Positions 34,758 to 44,353 of a DNA stretch of 64,000 nucleotides are shown here, piece after piece. Position 1 is the first letter of the stretch, and every line of letters begins with the position of its first letter. The stretch is from Bacteroidales bacterium (GTDB taxonomy: Bacteria; Bacteroidota; Bacteroidia; Bacteroidales; Muribaculaceae). The DNA lies in assembly GCA_004557825.1 (NCBI GenBank), contig SFFL01000011.1, forward strand, positions 11,812-75,811, given 5' to 3'. A program made the position numbers and the translations under genes. The notes beneath the pieces are model-generated. The model saw only the letters and a list, made by a program, of their open reading frames with translations, did not search any database and was not told where the DNA came from.

Positions 34758-35588
34758 ATGCTTCTGTTTCCCGATGCGAAGGTCAATCTCGGTCTCAACG
34801 TGGTGTCTCGCCGCCCCGACGGCTATCACAACCTGGTGACTCTGATGCTTCCCATTCCCTCAAATGATATTCTTGAGATAGTGCCTTCGGCCTCCGGCAA
34901 GGGCGATACACTCACCTGCACCGGGCGCACTGTCGACTGCCCGATGGAACGCAATCTTGTCTACAAGGCTTTGCAGCGACTGAGAGCGCAATTCCTTATT
35001 CCGCCGGTCGACATCTACCTGGAGAAACAGACACCCGACGGCGCCGGCTTGGGAGGCGGGTCGGCCGACGCCGCATACACGCTGAAGGCGCTAAACTCTA
35101 TTTTCAATCTCGGCGCTTCCGACCAGCTGCTGGCTCAGACGGCGGCAGAAATCGGTGCCGACTGCCCATTCTTCATCTACGACCGCCCCACCCTCTGCAC
35201 CGGCACCGGCACCACCATGGAGCCTTTTCCGCTCGACCTGCCCCGGGGGATGTGGATAGTGCTGGTGAAGCCCGATGTATACGTGTCCACCGCCCAGGCC
35301 TACGGGATGCTCACTCCCCGCGAGCCTGCCACACCGCTGCAGGAGCTGCTGCGCCTCCCCATAGAGCAGTGGCAGGGGAAAGTGCTCAACGACTTTGAGC
35401 CGGGTATCACGGCAAAATTCCCCGTCATCGGCCAAATCAAGCAGCTTTTGCTCGATGCCGGAGCCGTTTACGCCTCGATGAGCGGAAGCGGTTCGGCCGT
35501 CTACGGCCTATTCTCCGGAGAGCCTTCCGAGCAGGATATTAAACCCTTGACGCCCCTCGGTTGTTATCTTGTAAGAAAGATTTCGTAG
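34758..35588 (+). CDS. ispE: 4-diphosphocytidyl-2-C-methyl-D-erythritol kinase
   Basis: A 276-residue GHMP kinase of the MEP isoprenoid pathway, read from the ATG at 34758. It starts MLLFPDAKVNLGLNVVSRRP, and has the GHMP ATP-binding motif PDGAGLGGGSADAAY and the C-terminal MSGSGSAVYGLF. A longer frame starting at 34641 would add 39 residues that lie within the promoter, so it is rejected. The length is normal. It stands alone upstream of grpE. Confidence 0.96.
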   Translation: MLLFPDAKVNLGLNVVSRRPDGYHNLVTLMLPIPSNDILEIVPSASGKGDTLTCTGRTVDCPMERNLVYKALQRLRAQFLIPPVDIYLEKQTPDGAGLGGGSADAAYTLKALNSIFNLGASDQLLAQTAAEIGADCPFFIYDRPTLCTGTGTTMEPFPLDLPRGMWIVLVKPDVYVSTAQAYGMLTPREPATPLQELLRLPIEQWQGKVLNDFEPGITAKFPVIGQIKQLLLDAGAVYASMSGSGSAVYGLFSGEPSEQDIKPLTPLGCYLVRKIS

Positions 35589-35680
35589 CAGAGCCGACTG
35601 CCAAACGTCAGCCTCCGGTGAGTTTGGCAAAGTTTTTGCTACAAATCAGATTACAACTTAGAATAAAAACACTTACCTCT

Positions 35681-36256
35681 ATGAATAAAGACAAGAAACA
35701 TGTCGACCCCGCCGACGTAGAAAATACTCCGACTGAACAGGCTGCAGAATCTTCCGAGAATCAGGAGCAGGCCGCTCCCGAGCCCACCGAACTTGAAAAG
35801 GCCAACAATCTGCTGGCTCTCAAGGATGAAGAGCTGGCCAAAGAGAAGAAGGAATATATGTTCCTGATGGCTGAGTTCGACAACTTCCGCAAGCGCACTC
35901 TTCGCGAGCGCACCGAACTTATCAAGAACGCCTCAGAGAAAGCCCTGCAGGGTCTGCTTCCGATCGTCGACGATTTCGAGCGTGGCCTCGATGCCATCCA
36001 CGACTCTTCCGATGCAGAGGCAGTAAAGGAGGGTATGACTCTCATTTATAATAAATTCGTGAAATATCTCGCCGACAATGGCGTGAAACCGATGGAATCG
36101 ACCGGCGCCGACTTCAACCCCGATATCCACGAGGCTGTGGCTATGGTGCCCGCCGACGACGAAACTCCCGCCGGCAAGGTCAAGGACACTGTCCAGAAGG
36201 GCTATATGCTCAACGACAAGGTGCTCCGTCACGCCAAAGTGGTAGTGGCGCAGTAA
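35681..36256 (+). CDS. grpE: Nucleotide exchange factor GrpE
   Basis: A 191-residue co-chaperone that releases ADP from DnaK. The acidic N-terminus (1-50) precedes the long coiled coil (LFLMAEFDNFRKRTLRERTE...) and the beta-domain (DFNPDIHEAVAMVPADD, GYMLNDKVLRHAKVVV). Starting at 35681 (MNKDKKHVDPADVE) avoids 40 residues of non-conserved upstream sequence. It is followed 35 bases later by dnaJ, giving a grpE-dnaJ heat-shock operon; dnaK is not in the window. Confidence 0.96.
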   Translation: MNKDKKHVDPADVENTPTEQAAESSENQEQAAPEPTELEKANNLLALKDEELAKEKKEYMFLMAEFDNFRKRTLRERTELIKNASEKALQGLLPIVDDFERGLDAIHDSSDAEAVKEGMTLIYNKFVKYLADNGVKPMESTGADFNPDIHEAVAMVPADDETPAGKVKDTVQKGYMLNDKVLRHAKVVVAQ

Positions 36257-36291
36257 TTTCCATTCCCCTCAACCAGCAAACTTAGCCCACG

Positions 36292-37479
36292 ATGGACAAT
36301 AAAAGAGATTATTATGAAGTGCTTGGCGTAAGCAAAACCGCCACTGCCGACGAAATAAAGAAAGCCTACCGTAAGCTGGCCATCAAATACCACCCCGACA
36401 AGAACCCCGGCGACAAAGCTGCCGAGGAGAAATTCAAGGAGGCGGCCGAAGCTTACGATGTGCTCTCCAATGAGGAGAAACGTCAGAAATACGACCAGTT
36501 CGGCCACTCGATGGGTCCGCAGGGCTTCGAAGGCTTCGGCGGTCAGGGCGGATATTACAGCACCGGCGGTATGTCGATGGACGATATCTTCTCGCAGTTC
36601 GGCGACATCTTCGGCGGCCACTTCAATTTCGGCGGCGGATTCGGCGGCGCTACAGGCGGCCGCGGCTCACGTCGTCAGCAGGCGCCGCAGCGACGCGGCT
36701 CCGACCTCCGCATCAAGGTAAAACTCACCCTGGAGGATATCGCCAAGGGTGTGAGCAAGACGCTCCGCATCCCCACCTACGTGCCCTGCGAGCACTGCCA
36801 CGGCACCGGCGCCAAAAACGGCACAGCTTTCACCACCTGCCCCACCTGCCACGGCACCGGCACTGTCTCCCAGACTGTCCGCTCGATTTTCGGCGTACAG
36901 GAAGCCCAGTCGATCTGCCCCCAGTGCGAAGGCTCCGGCAAAGTAATTTCCGAAACCTGCTCCTACTGCAATGGCGAAGGCATCCAGCGCAAGGATGAGA
37001 CCGTATCGTTCACCATCCCCGCAGGCGTTTCCGACGGTATGACCCTGAAAATCGCCGGAAAGGGCAACGCTCCTGCCCGCGGCGGTATCAACGGCGACCT
37101 GCTCGTGGTAGTGGAGGAAATCAAGCACCCCGAACTTATCCGCGACGGTCAGGATGTAATCTACAACCTGATGCTCGACCTCCCCACGGCCGCTCTCGGC
37201 GGCGCGGTGGAAGTGCCTACAATCACCGGACGCGCCCGCCTGAACATTCCCGCCGGCACCCAGCCCGGCAAGGTGCTCCGCTTGCGCGGCAAGGGCATCC
37301 CCTCCGGTCAGGGTGGCGCTATGGGCGACGAACTTATCAATATTATGGTGTATGTGCCTGAAAAGCTCAACGACCAGGAGAAAGCCGCGTTCGAAGCAAT
37401 GCGCGACCAGCCCAATGTGAAGCCCGACCCCTCCACTGTTCACCGCCTGTTCTCCAAGCTCAAGCACATCTTCCAGTAA
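36292..37479 (+). CDS. dnaJ: Chaperone DnaJ
   Basis: A 395-residue Hsp40. The J-domain has HPD at 34-36, a Gly/Phe-rich segment follows (about 80-130), and the zinc region contains four CxxCxGxG-type repeats ([32 protein letters not shown]). The C-terminal substrate-binding domain is complete ([21 protein letters not shown]). It works with DnaK and GrpE in folding. Length and motifs are normal. Confidence 0.97.
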   Translation: MDNKRDYYEVLGVSKTATADEIKKAYRKLAIKYHPDKNPGDKAAEEKFKEAAEAYDVLSNEEKRQKYDQFGHSMGPQGFEGFGGQGGYYSTGGMSMDDIFSQFGDIFGGHFNFGGGFGGATGGRGSRRQQAPQRRGSDLRIKVKLTLEDIAKGVSKTLRIPTYVPCEHCHGTGAKNGTAFTTCPTCHGTGTVSQTVRSIFGVQEAQSICPQCEGSGKVISETCSYCNGEGIQRKDETVSFTIPAGVSDGMTLKIAGKGNAPARGGINGDLLVVVEEIKHPELIRDGQDVIYNLMLDLPTAALGGAVEVPTITGRARLNIPAGTQPGKVLRLRGKGIPSGQGGAMGDELINIMVYVPEKLNDQEKAAFEAMRDQPNVKPDPSTVHRLFSKLKHIFQ

Positions 37480-37570
37480 TCCACCCAGCCGGAGGAGGCT
37501 GCGCACGGAAGACTTCTCCGAATGGATTCCAGGATAGATAGGAAAAATGGTGGCCAGCTACGCCGGCCCT

Positions 37571-37673
37571 TCGCAGACAGCACCCTCCCCCTTCGCAGAC
37601 AGCCCCCTTCGCAGACAGCCCCCTCGCAGACAACATCCCGCCCCCACGAAGCCATCACCCCCTCGCAGACAGC
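37571..37673. repeat. Imperfect tandem repeats between dnaJ and typA
   Basis: The core TCGCAGACAGC occurs five times (starting about 37571, 37593, 37609, 37624 and 37663; one copy varies the end) with C-rich spacers. The region 37480-37845 holds no convincing gene. Frames through it are kept open by the repeat and look like low-complexity Pro/Arg/Ser sequence. A -7 box for typA lies at the right end (37813). Confidence 0.8.
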
Positions 37674-37812
37674 ACACAGATTCCGCTCATCGCTCCGAAT
37701 CGTTGGGTTTTCGTGGGAGCTTGCAGCGGGCTCGGACGGGATTTTTCGTGCGCGCGTAAAAAACTCGCGTAAAAAGTTAAGCCGTAACAGAGTGCGTTAT
37801 GGAAAAAATTCG

Positions 37813-37820
37813 TAACTTTG
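37813..37820 (+). promoter_or_regulatory. Probable -7 box of typA
   Basis: TAACTTTG lies 26 bases before the typA ATG. The -33 region has no TTTG, so the promoter is supported mainly by the -7 match and its position after a non-coding gap. Confidence 0.55.
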
Positions 37821-37845
37821 CCGATTGAAATTGAAAATTTACTTT

Positions 37846-39645
37846 ATGCAAAGTATACGCAACATCGCTATCATCGCACACGTGGACCACGGTAAAACCA
37901 CGCTTGTAGACAAAATGCTTTTGGCCGGGCATCTCTTTCGTGAGAATCAGAATGCCGGCGAACTTATCCTTGACAACAATGATCTGGAACGCGAAAGAGG
38001 CATAACAATCCTCTCTAAGAATGTTTCCATCAACTATAAGGACACCAAAATCAACATCATTGACACTCCGGGACACGCTGACTTCGGCGGCGAGGTGGAG
38101 CGCGTGCTCAATATGGCCGACGGATGTCTGCTCCTTGTCGATGCCTTTGAAGGCCCGATGCCCCAGACCCGATTCGTGCTTCAGAAAGCCATTCAGATGG
38201 GTCTGAAACCTGTAGTGGTAATCAACAAGGTCGACAAGCCCAACTGCCGCCCCGACGAAGTGCAGGAGATGGTGTTCGACCTGATGTTTAACCTCGATGC
38301 CACTGAAGATCAGCTCGACTTCCCCACCATCTATGGCTCGGCCAAGAACGGCTGGATGTCGACCGACTGGAAAAAGCCTACCGACAACATCATCCCTCTG
38401 CTGGATGCCATCCTCGAATATATCCCCGCCCCGAAAACCTTAGAGGGCGACCCGCAGATGCTCATCACCTCGCTCGACTACTCCAACTATGTAGGTCGAA
38501 TCGCCGTGGGCCGTGTGCACCGCGGCACTCTCAAGGAGGGTATGGAAATCGGCCTGTGCCGCAAAGATGGCACCGTATCGCGTCAGCGCATCAAAGAGCT
38601 GCACACCTTTGAGGGTATGGGCCGCAAGCGCGTAAGCGAAGTTTCCTCCGGTGATATCTGCGCACTGGTAGGTCTGGAAGGGTTTGAAATCGGCGATACC
38701 GTCACTCTGCCCGACACTCCGGAGGCCCTGCCGCGCATCGCCATCGACGAGCCCACAATGTCGATGACCTTCACCATCAACGACTCCCCCTTCTTCGGCA
38801 AGGATGGCAAATACGTGACCTCGCGTCACATTCAGGACCGCCTTATCCGCGAACTTGACAAGAACCTCGCCCTACGCGTGGAGAAAGGTGAGCGCGAAGA
38901 CCAGTGGATTGTCTACGGTCGAGGCGTGCTCCATCTGTCGGTACTCATCGAGACAATGCGCCGCGAAGGATACGAGCTGCAGGTAGGTCAGCCGCAGGTT
39001 ATCGTCAAGGAAATCGACGGCCGCAAGTGCGAGCCTGTGGAAATGCTCACAATCAACGTCACCGAGGAATATGCCTCGAAGATGATTGATATGGTCACCC
39101 GTCGCAAGGGCGATTTGGTGTCGATGACCTCGCAGAACGACCGTGTGCATATGGAATTCGTCATCCCCTCGCGAGGCATCATCGGCCTGCGCAACAATGT
39201 GCTCACCGGCTCTGCCGGCGAAGCCATTATGGCTCATCGCTTCCTGGAATACCAACCCTGGAAGGGCGATATAGAGCGCCGCACCAACGGCTCGCTCATA
39301 GCCATGGAGGCCGGCACTGCCTACGCATATGCCATCGACAAGCTTCAGGACCGCGGCCGCTTCTTCATCTTCCCGCAGGAAGAGGTTTACGCCGGTCAGG
39401 TTGTGGGCGAAAGCGCCAAGGACAAGGATATTGTCATCAATGTAACCAAGTCGAAAAAGCTCACCAACGTGCGCGCTTCGGGCACCGACGAAAAAGCCAA
39501 AATCGTGCCGCCCGTTGTGTTCAGCCTTGAGGAAGCCCTCGAATACATCAAGGAGGACGAATATGTGGAAGTAACTCCTCACCATATCCGTCTGCGCAAA
39601 ATCATCCTCGACGAGCTGGAGCGCAAACGTGCCAACAAGGCATAA
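37846..39645 (+). CDS. typA: Translational GTPase TypA/BipA
   Basis: A 599-residue ribosome-binding GTPase, read from the ATG at 37846 ([20 protein letters not shown]); a TTG seven codons upstream is rejected as poorly supported. The G1 loop is [10 protein letters not shown]3 is DTPGHADFG and G4 is NKVDKPN, then domain II, the two EF-G-like domains and the TypA-specific C-terminus ([10 protein letters not shown]). It assists ribosome assembly and stress adaptation. The length is normal. Confidence 0.97.
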   Translation: MQSIRNIAIIAHVDHGKTTLVDKMLLAGHLFRENQNAGELILDNNDLERERGITILSKNVSINYKDTKINIIDTPGHADFGGEVERVLNMADGCLLLVDAFEGPMPQTRFVLQKAIQMGLKPVVVINKVDKPNCRPDEVQEMVFDLMFNLDATEDQLDFPTIYGSAKNGWMSTDWKKPTDNIIPLLDAILEYIPAPKTLEGDPQMLITSLDYSNYVGRIAVGRVHRGTLKEGMEIGLCRKDGTVSRQRIKELHTFEGMGRKRVSEVSSGDICALVGLEGFEIGDTVTLPDTPEALPRIAIDEPTMSMTFTINDSPFFGKDGKYVTSRHIQDRLIRELDKNLALRVEKGEREDQWIVYGRGVLHLSVLIETMRREGYELQVGQPQVIVKEIDGRKCEPVEMLTINVTEEYASKMIDMVTRRKGDLVSMTSQNDRVHMEFVIPSRGIIGLRNNVLTGSAGEAIMAHRFLEYQPWKGDIERRTNGSLIAMEAGTAYAYAIDKLQDRGRFFIFPQEEVYAGQVVGESAKDKDIVINVTKSKKLTNVRASGTDEKAKIVPPVVFSLEEALEYIKEDEYVEVTPHHIRLRKIILDELERKRANKA

Positions 39646-39720
39646 CACTCTGGCGCCCCGGTACTTTCCAAGCTACCTCCTCTCCCCAATCCATTCCGCA
39701 ATTTTCAATACACCCGCATA

Positions 39721-41127
39721 ATGTCAGCCAACAAGCCCTCCATTCCAAAAGGCACCCGCGATTTCTCCCCTGTGGAGATGGTTCGCCGCAACTATATTTT
39801 CGACACCATCCGTCAGGTTTTCCGCCTTTACAGCTACAATCCCGTAGAGACTCCGGCTATGGAGAATCTCTCCACCCTTATGGGCAAATATGGCGAGGAG
39901 GGCGACAAACTGCTCTTCAAGATTCTCAACTCCGGTGAATACCTCAAGGGGATAGAGCCGGCGCTGCTCGAAGGACCCGACGGTGCGCTGCTTACCGACA
40001 TCAATTATCCCCGTCTCACCAACAAAATTTCCGAGAAGGGACTGCGCTACGACCTCACCGTGCCCTTTGCCCGCTTTGTGGTGCAGCACCGCAATGAGCT
40101 GCAGATGCCCTTCAAGCGCTACCAGATTCAGCCCGTATGGCGCGCCGATCGTCCGCAGAAAGGGCGCTACCGCGAGTTTTATCAGTGCGACGCCGATGTG
40201 GTTGGCTCCGACTCGCTTGTCAATGAGATCGAGTTGCTGCAGATGGTCGACGAGGTGTTCCGCCGCCTGAAAATCAATGTCATCCTCAAGCTCAACAACC
40301 GCAAAGTGCTTGCCGGTATAGCCGAACTTATCGGTCACCCCGACAAGATTATCGACATAACCACCGCCATCGACAAGCTCGACAAAATCGGCATCGAAAA
40401 TGTCAACGCCGAACTCATCGAGCGCGGCCTCTCGCAGGAAGCTGTAGATAAGCTGCAGCCTATACTCGCTATCTCCGGAACAGTGGAGGAGCGCCTGGCC
40501 CAGCTCTCCTCGCTGCTCGCGCCCTCCGAAACAGGGACACTCGGCGTGAAAGAGCTGCAGACCGTAATCGACGGTGTGCGCGCACTCGGTCTGGCAGCTA
40601 CGCTCGACCTTGACGTGTCGCTGGCGCGCGGCCTAAACTACTATACCGGCACCATCATTGAGGTGAAAGCCGCCGACGTGCAGATTGGTTCCATATCGGG
40701 CGGTGGCCGCTACGACAACCTCACCGGCGTGTTCGGCATGCCCGGCCTGTCGGGCGTGGGTGTAAGTTTCGGCGCCGACCGCATCTATGATGTGCTGCTC
40801 GCCCTGAACCTCTTCCCTGCCGAAGCCAAAGCATCGGCCACCACAATTCTCTTTGCCAACTTCGGCACCGCCGAATGTGCCCGTGCGCTGGCGCTGGCCA
40901 AAGAATTGCGCGCTGCCGGAATCTGCGCCGAGGTTTATCCCGACGCCGTGAAAATGAAGAAGCAGATGAGCTACGCCGACGCCGGTGAAATTCCTTTTGT
41001 GGCCATCATCGGCGAAAGCGAACTCGCCGAAGGAAAAGTCACCGTAAAAGATATGACTACCGGGCAGCAGACTTCGGTCGATGCCGACGCCAACTCCATA
41101 ATAGCCATCATCAACTCCTCCAAATAA
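39721..41127 (+). CDS. hisS: Histidyl-tRNA synthetase
   Basis: A 468-residue class II aminoacyl-tRNA synthetase. Motif 1 is the segment starting [15 protein letters not shown], motif 2 has [20 protein letters not shown], and the histidine-specific region is [13 protein letters not shown] with GGGRYDNL. The C-terminal anticodon-binding domain follows (about 375-468). The stop codon overlaps the next ATG by one base (TAATG), so the downstream membrane protein is translationally coupled. Confidence 0.97.
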   Translation: MSANKPSIPKGTRDFSPVEMVRRNYIFDTIRQVFRLYSYNPVETPAMENLSTLMGKYGEEGDKLLFKILNSGEYLKGIEPALLEGPDGALLTDINYPRLTNKISEKGLRYDLTVPFARFVVQHRNELQMPFKRYQIQPVWRADRPQKGRYREFYQCDADVVGSDSLVNEIELLQMVDEVFRRLKINVILKLNNRKVLAGIAELIGHPDKIIDITTAIDKLDKIGIENVNAELIERGLSQEAVDKLQPILAISGTVEERLAQLSSLLAPSETGTLGVKELQTVIDGVRALGLAATLDLDVSLARGLNYYTGTIIEVKAADVQIGSISGGGRYDNLTGVFGMPGLSGVGVSFGADRIYDVLLALNLFPAEAKASATTILFANFGTAECARALALAKELRAAGICAEVYPDAVKMKKQMSYADAGEIPFVAIIGESELAEGKVTVKDMTTGQQTSVDADANSIIAIINSSK

Positions 41128-41744
41128 TGAAATCACTCAGATTCCTCCTCATAAGCCTGGCCCTGATATTCTGTGCCAGCGGTGCTAAAGCCGAATTCCG
41201 CTACGCCGCGACAGCCGGTGCAAACTATTCCTCGCTGAAATTCAAGCAGGATCTCGTACCCATCGACCACGTGGCCGGTCCTCGCGCAGGTGTCACCGGC
41301 GAACTGATGTTCCCCGGCATCGGCATAGGTCTGCGTCTGGGTGCGTTCTACTCGATGAAAGGCGCGAAAGCCGACCTCGGCCAGCGCAAAATATGGTATG
41401 TCGACGGTTTCCGCAACCAGAGCCTGTATATGCACACACTGGAGATTCCCGTCAATCTCGAATTCAAGTGGACCCGTATGAACGGCATCGAGGACTACAT
41501 CGCACCACTGGTTTTCGGCGGCCCGGTGTTCGACTTCACCATCGCACACTCCAAATGCTCAGCTATGGAGTATCCCTTAGGCTCCATCGCCCTGCGCGCC
41601 GGCGGCGGTTTCCAGCTGTTCAAGCGCTGGCAGCTCACCGCAGCCTATACCTGGGGAATGACCTACGCTATCAAAGCCGTGAAGCTGGAGAACTTCTCCG
41701 CGCAGAACCGCTACTGGAATGTTTCGCTGAGCTACTTCTTCTAA
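41127..41744 (+). CDS. PorT-like outer membrane beta-barrel protein
   Basis: A 205-residue protein with a signal peptide (about 1-22, ending AKA) and an eight-stranded-barrel-like mature part (FRYAATAGANYSSLKF, RAGVTGELMFPGIGIGLRLG, SLYMHTLEIPVNLEFKW, WNVSLSYFF). This is the PorT/OMP_b-brl_2 type common in Bacteroidota. It resembles PorT of the type IX secretion locus only in fold, and I do not assign it to that system. Its start overlaps hisS by one base. Confidence 0.82.
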   Translation: MKSLRFLLISLALIFCASGAKAEFRYAATAGANYSSLKFKQDLVPIDHVAGPRAGVTGELMFPGIGIGLRLGAFYSMKGAKADLGQRKIWYVDGFRNQSLYMHTLEIPVNLEFKWTRMNGIEDYIAPLVFGGPVFDFTIAHSKCSAMEYPLGSIALRAGGGFQLFKRWQLTAAYTWGMTYAIKAVKLENFSAQNRYWNVSLSYFF

Positions 41745-41797
41745 GTCCACAGGCATCTAAGACCGCAAAATCTACCTTTCCTAAGATTTAACTTTCA

Positions 41798-41910
41798 GGC
41801 GCGGCCGCGATATATCGCGCCCCTACTGCTGGATACACCATTCTTCTGCGGCCCTAAAGATTGCAGTGGACGTATGCGGTTGTAGGGGCGCGATATATCG
41901 CGGCCGCGCC
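41798..41910. repeat. Palindromic dispersed repeat, GTAGGGGCGCG type
   Basis: Two perfect inverted arms of 29 bases (41798-41826 and 41882-41910) surround a 55-base centre. Each arm contains the self-complementary CGCGATATATCGCG. The plan (long inverted arms with an inner palindrome and a GTAGGG-CGC core) is the same as at 21579-21676. The gap 41745-42016 contains nothing else supported. Confidence 0.92.
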
Positions 41911-42015
41911 CGGATGGCAACTCTGCCGGATTGGGATTCGCCCCGATTGTAAATATGTGACGTAGATTCCCTGTATCTCAAAATTCTGGCTTCCCGGCAA
42001 ATCTGAAATACGGGC

Positions 42016-42052
42016 AAAAAAATGCGGCCTCCCCCGGTGGAGGAAGCCGCTA
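42016..42052 (-). terminator. Intrinsic terminator of the putative small RNA
   Basis: Read on the minus strand, a stem GCGGCTTCCTCC / GGGGGAGGCCGC with loop ACC is followed by A then seven T residues. This is a strong, canonical terminator for a transcript coming from the right. No protein gene ends just upstream on that strand, which implies a non-coding RNA. It could also reduce readthrough into the hisS-porT region. Confidence 0.85.
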
Positions 42053-42269
42053 TAAAGTGCCACATCAAAGGATGCGATGAAACTCCGAATGACAGGATTT
42101 GAGTTCTCTCTTGCCTTTGTAATCCGCCTGGGCAGGGTTCTCAAGGAAGCTGCTGCCAACATCCCGAAGGATGTGGGGCCCGCCATCAGCAAGCGAGTTT
42201 GTCTCGGCATTTCACATAAAATTGATGAGTTTCCCAATCAACTTTGGTGTGGCTATGTCTTTTTCCTTT
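42017..42269 (-). ncRNA. Putative structured non-coding RNA of about 250 nt
   Basis: No plausible protein is encoded on either strand here, but the minus strand has a full promoter (42276-42306), a strong terminator (42016-42052) and internal structure: a perfect ACATCC-UUCG-GGAUGU tetraloop hairpin (42159-42174), a nested pairing UUGAG/CUCAA with UGCC/GGCA (42100-42144), an outer GCUG/CAGC around the tetraloop stem, and a possible GCCACA/UGUGGC end pairing (42248-42253 with 42060-42065). The size fits a 6S-like or Bacteroidales-1-type RNA. RNase P and tmRNA motifs were not seen. The identity needs a covariance search. Confidence 0.6.
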
Positions 42270-42275
42270 CTAACG

Positions 42276-42306
42276 CAAAGTTAAGCCTTCTTGTTTAAAT
42301 ACGCAA
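42276..42306 (-). promoter_or_regulatory. Promoter of the putative small RNA
   Basis: On the minus strand TTGC at 42306-42303 and TAACTTTG at 42283-42276 are 19 bases apart, a good Bacteroidota -33/-7 promoter. Transcription would begin near 42269. The box points away from the ABC-transporter operon, which starts on the other strand at 42394. Confidence 0.75.
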
Positions 42307-42393
42307 TACCCCGGCAAAAATTTTTTCAGAAATTTTGCAACCTATTCGCCCCTTTTTTAGTCAAATCTTTAAAATCAAGAATTCCCGACACCA

Positions 42394-43119
42394 TTGATTA
42401 CTCTTAAAGATATAAACAAAACCTACTTCGGAGCTGTGCCCCTCCACGTGCTCAAAGGGATAAATATGCACGTCGACAAGGGTGAGCTTGTGGCCATTAT
42501 GGGTGCCTCAGGCTCCGGCAAATCCACGCTGCTGAATATCCTCGGTATTCTCGACAACTACGACTCCGGAGAATATTATCTCGACGGCACCCTCATTAAG
42601 AATCTTTCCGAAAACCGCGCCGCCGAATACCGCAACCGTATGATTGGCTTCGTGTTTCAGTCGTTCAATCTCATCAATTACAAGAATGCGCTGGAGAATG
42701 TGGCGCTCCCGCTCTTCTATCAGGGCGTAGGGCGACGCAAACGCAACGCCTTAGCTATGGAGCAACTTGAACGGATGGGACTTGCCGACCGCGCACATCA
42801 CCTGCCGGGCGAGCTGTCGGGCGGTCAGAAACAGCGTGTGGCCATAGCCCGCGCTATGATCACCAATCCTTCGATTATCCTTGCCGACGAACCCACCGGA
42901 GCACTCGACTCTCACACCTCGCAGGATGTGATGCAGCTTTTCCGCGACCTCAACCGCGATATGGGCAAAACCATCGTCATCGTCACACACGACCCGGGCG
43001 TAGGCCGCCAGTGCAACCGCATCATCCGCATCTCCGACGGCCGCATCATCACACCCGACACCGACATCCGCCCGACCGATTCCTCCGACAACAATACAAT
43101 CTCCTGCACCTGTGTTTGA
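42394..43119 (+). CDS. ABC transporter ATP-binding protein (MacB/LolD type)
   Basis: A 241-residue ATPase read from TTG 42394-42396, since the family N-terminus ITLKDINKTYFG begins there and no ATG is near. The Walker A is MGASGSGKSTLLN, the signature is LSGGQKQRVAIARA, and the Walker B is IILADEPTGALD. It energises the two downstream permeases. The MacB family drives export of macrolides, peptides or lipoprotein-like substrates through a tripartite pump. The 3' end overlaps the next gene by eight bases. Confidence 0.94.
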   Translation: MITLKDINKTYFGAVPLHVLKGINMHVDKGELVAIMGASGSGKSTLLNILGILDNYDSGEYYLDGTLIKNLSENRAAEYRNRMIGFVFQSFNLINYKNALENVALPLFYQGVGRRKRNALAMEQLERMGLADRAHHLPGELSGGQKQRVAIARAMITNPSIILADEPTGALDSHTSQDVMQLFRDLNRDMGKTIVIVTHDPGVGRQCNRIIRISDGRIITPDTDIRPTDSSDNNTISCTCV

Positions 43120-44329
43120 TTTAATCTCTGAAATACTCCAGACTATGAGCCACAACAAGCTCCGCACGGCCCTTACCGGTCTGTCGGTGGCCTGGGGTAT
43201 CTTTATGCTCATCACGCTTGTGAGCGTGGCAAGCGGCATCACATCAGGATTCAAGGAGAATATGGCCAGCCAGAGCAGCCAAAAGATGATGCTCTGGAGC
43301 GGAGTAACCACCAAACCGTATCATGGCTACCGCGAAGGGCGCTCCATTCAGCTAAAGCCCGCCGATATGACCACCCTGGAGGCGGAGCATCCCGAGCAGG
43401 TGAAGCAGGCTACCGCCGTAATTTCGGGACAGGTGACAAATTTCACCGCCGGCGCCAACTCCGTGTCCACATTCTATCAGGGTGTAAAGCCAGTGGAGGA
43501 GGAGCTGTCGAATATAAAGATTAATCGCGGACGCTTCATCAACGACAATGATATGGCCCGCAAAACCAAGGTGATGGTGCTTCCCGACGATTATGCCCGT
43601 CAGCTTTTCCCGCCCGACGGTGAGAAGGCTGTGGGTAGCCGCGTGAATGTGGGAGATATCTCTTTTATCGTGGTGGGGAAATACAACGGGAAATGGATGC
43701 GCAACGTATATATCCCCTATACCACCGCGCAGGCGCTCTCCGAAGATCAGGAATACATCGGTTCTATGACGCTGGTGCTCAAGAATGTAGACAATACCGA
43801 GCAAGCCGACCGTCTGGAAAAGGGTGTGCGCAAAAGTATGGCTAAAGCCCACGATTTCTCACCGGAAGATGAATCAGGCGTGTGGATCTGGAATGCCATA
43901 AGCCAGAGCCTTACCGCCCGCACCGGCATCAATATCCTCAACATAGGCGTATGGGTGCTTGGTCTGCTAACCCTGCTGAGCGGCATCATCGGCATAAGCA
44001 ACATTATGTTCGTGTCAGTGCGCGAGCGTACCCACGAGATAGGCATCCGCCGCGCCATCGGCGCAAAACCGCACAAGATTCTCACCCAGATCCTGGCGGA
44101 ATCGATAGCCATCACCACTCTCTTCGGCTACATCGGCATCCTGCTTGGCGTAGCGCTCACCGAACTGCTTACCCGGCTCTTCGGGGAATTTATCCCAGAC
44201 GCCCGCGTCGACCTGAGCATTGCCGCACAGGTGACGGTGGTGCTCATCATCGCCGGCGCTCTGGCCGGACTGTTCCCGGCGCTGAAAGCGCTGAAAGTAA
44301 AGCCGGTAGAAGCCCTGCGCGATGAATAA
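43112..44329 (+). CDS. MacB-type ABC transporter permease (1)
   Basis: A 405-residue permease starting at GTG 43112, overlapping the ATPase gene. One N-terminal transmembrane helix (about 22-42; LTGLSVAWGIFMLITLVSV) is followed by a large periplasmic domain (about 50-270) and three C-terminal helices (FtsX domain), with VRERTHEIGIRRAIGAKPHKI as the family coupling loop. It pairs with the second permease to form a heterodimer. The alternation of two similar permeases is typical of Bacteroidota MacB operons. Confidence 0.92.
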   Translation: MFDLISEILQTMSHNKLRTALTGLSVAWGIFMLITLVSVASGITSGFKENMASQSSQKMMLWSGVTTKPYHGYREGRSIQLKPADMTTLEAEHPEQVKQATAVISGQVTNFTAGANSVSTFYQGVKPVEEELSNIKINRGRFINDNDMARKTKVMVLPDDYARQLFPPDGEKAVGSRVNVGDISFIVVGKYNGKWMRNVYIPYTTAQALSEDQEYIGSMTLVLKNVDNTEQADRLEKGVRKSMAKAHDFSPEDESGVWIWNAISQSLTARTGINILNIGVWVLGLLTLLSGIIGISNIMFVSVRERTHEIGIRRAIGAKPHKILTQILAESIAITTLFGYIGILLGVALTELLTRLFGEFIPDARVDLSIAAQVTVVLIIAGALAGLFPALKALKVKPVEALRDE

Positions 44330-44353
44330 TCTTCAACAAACATTATCCCTGCA

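Noticed and set aside
37522..37815. Plus-strand frames rich in Pro, Ser and Arg between dnaJ and typA
   Set aside because: They follow the TCGCAGACAGC repeats, have low-complexity composition and no promoter or conserved motif.
41127..41744. PorT of the type IX secretion system
   Set aside because: Only the general outer membrane beta-barrel fold matches. No other por genes are nearby, so a secretion role is not claimed.
42077..42298. Short plus-strand frame over the putative small RNA
   Set aside because: It lies on the opposite strand to the promoter and terminator, has low similarity to any recognisable protein, and ends in the -7 box of the RNA promoter. Treated as chance.
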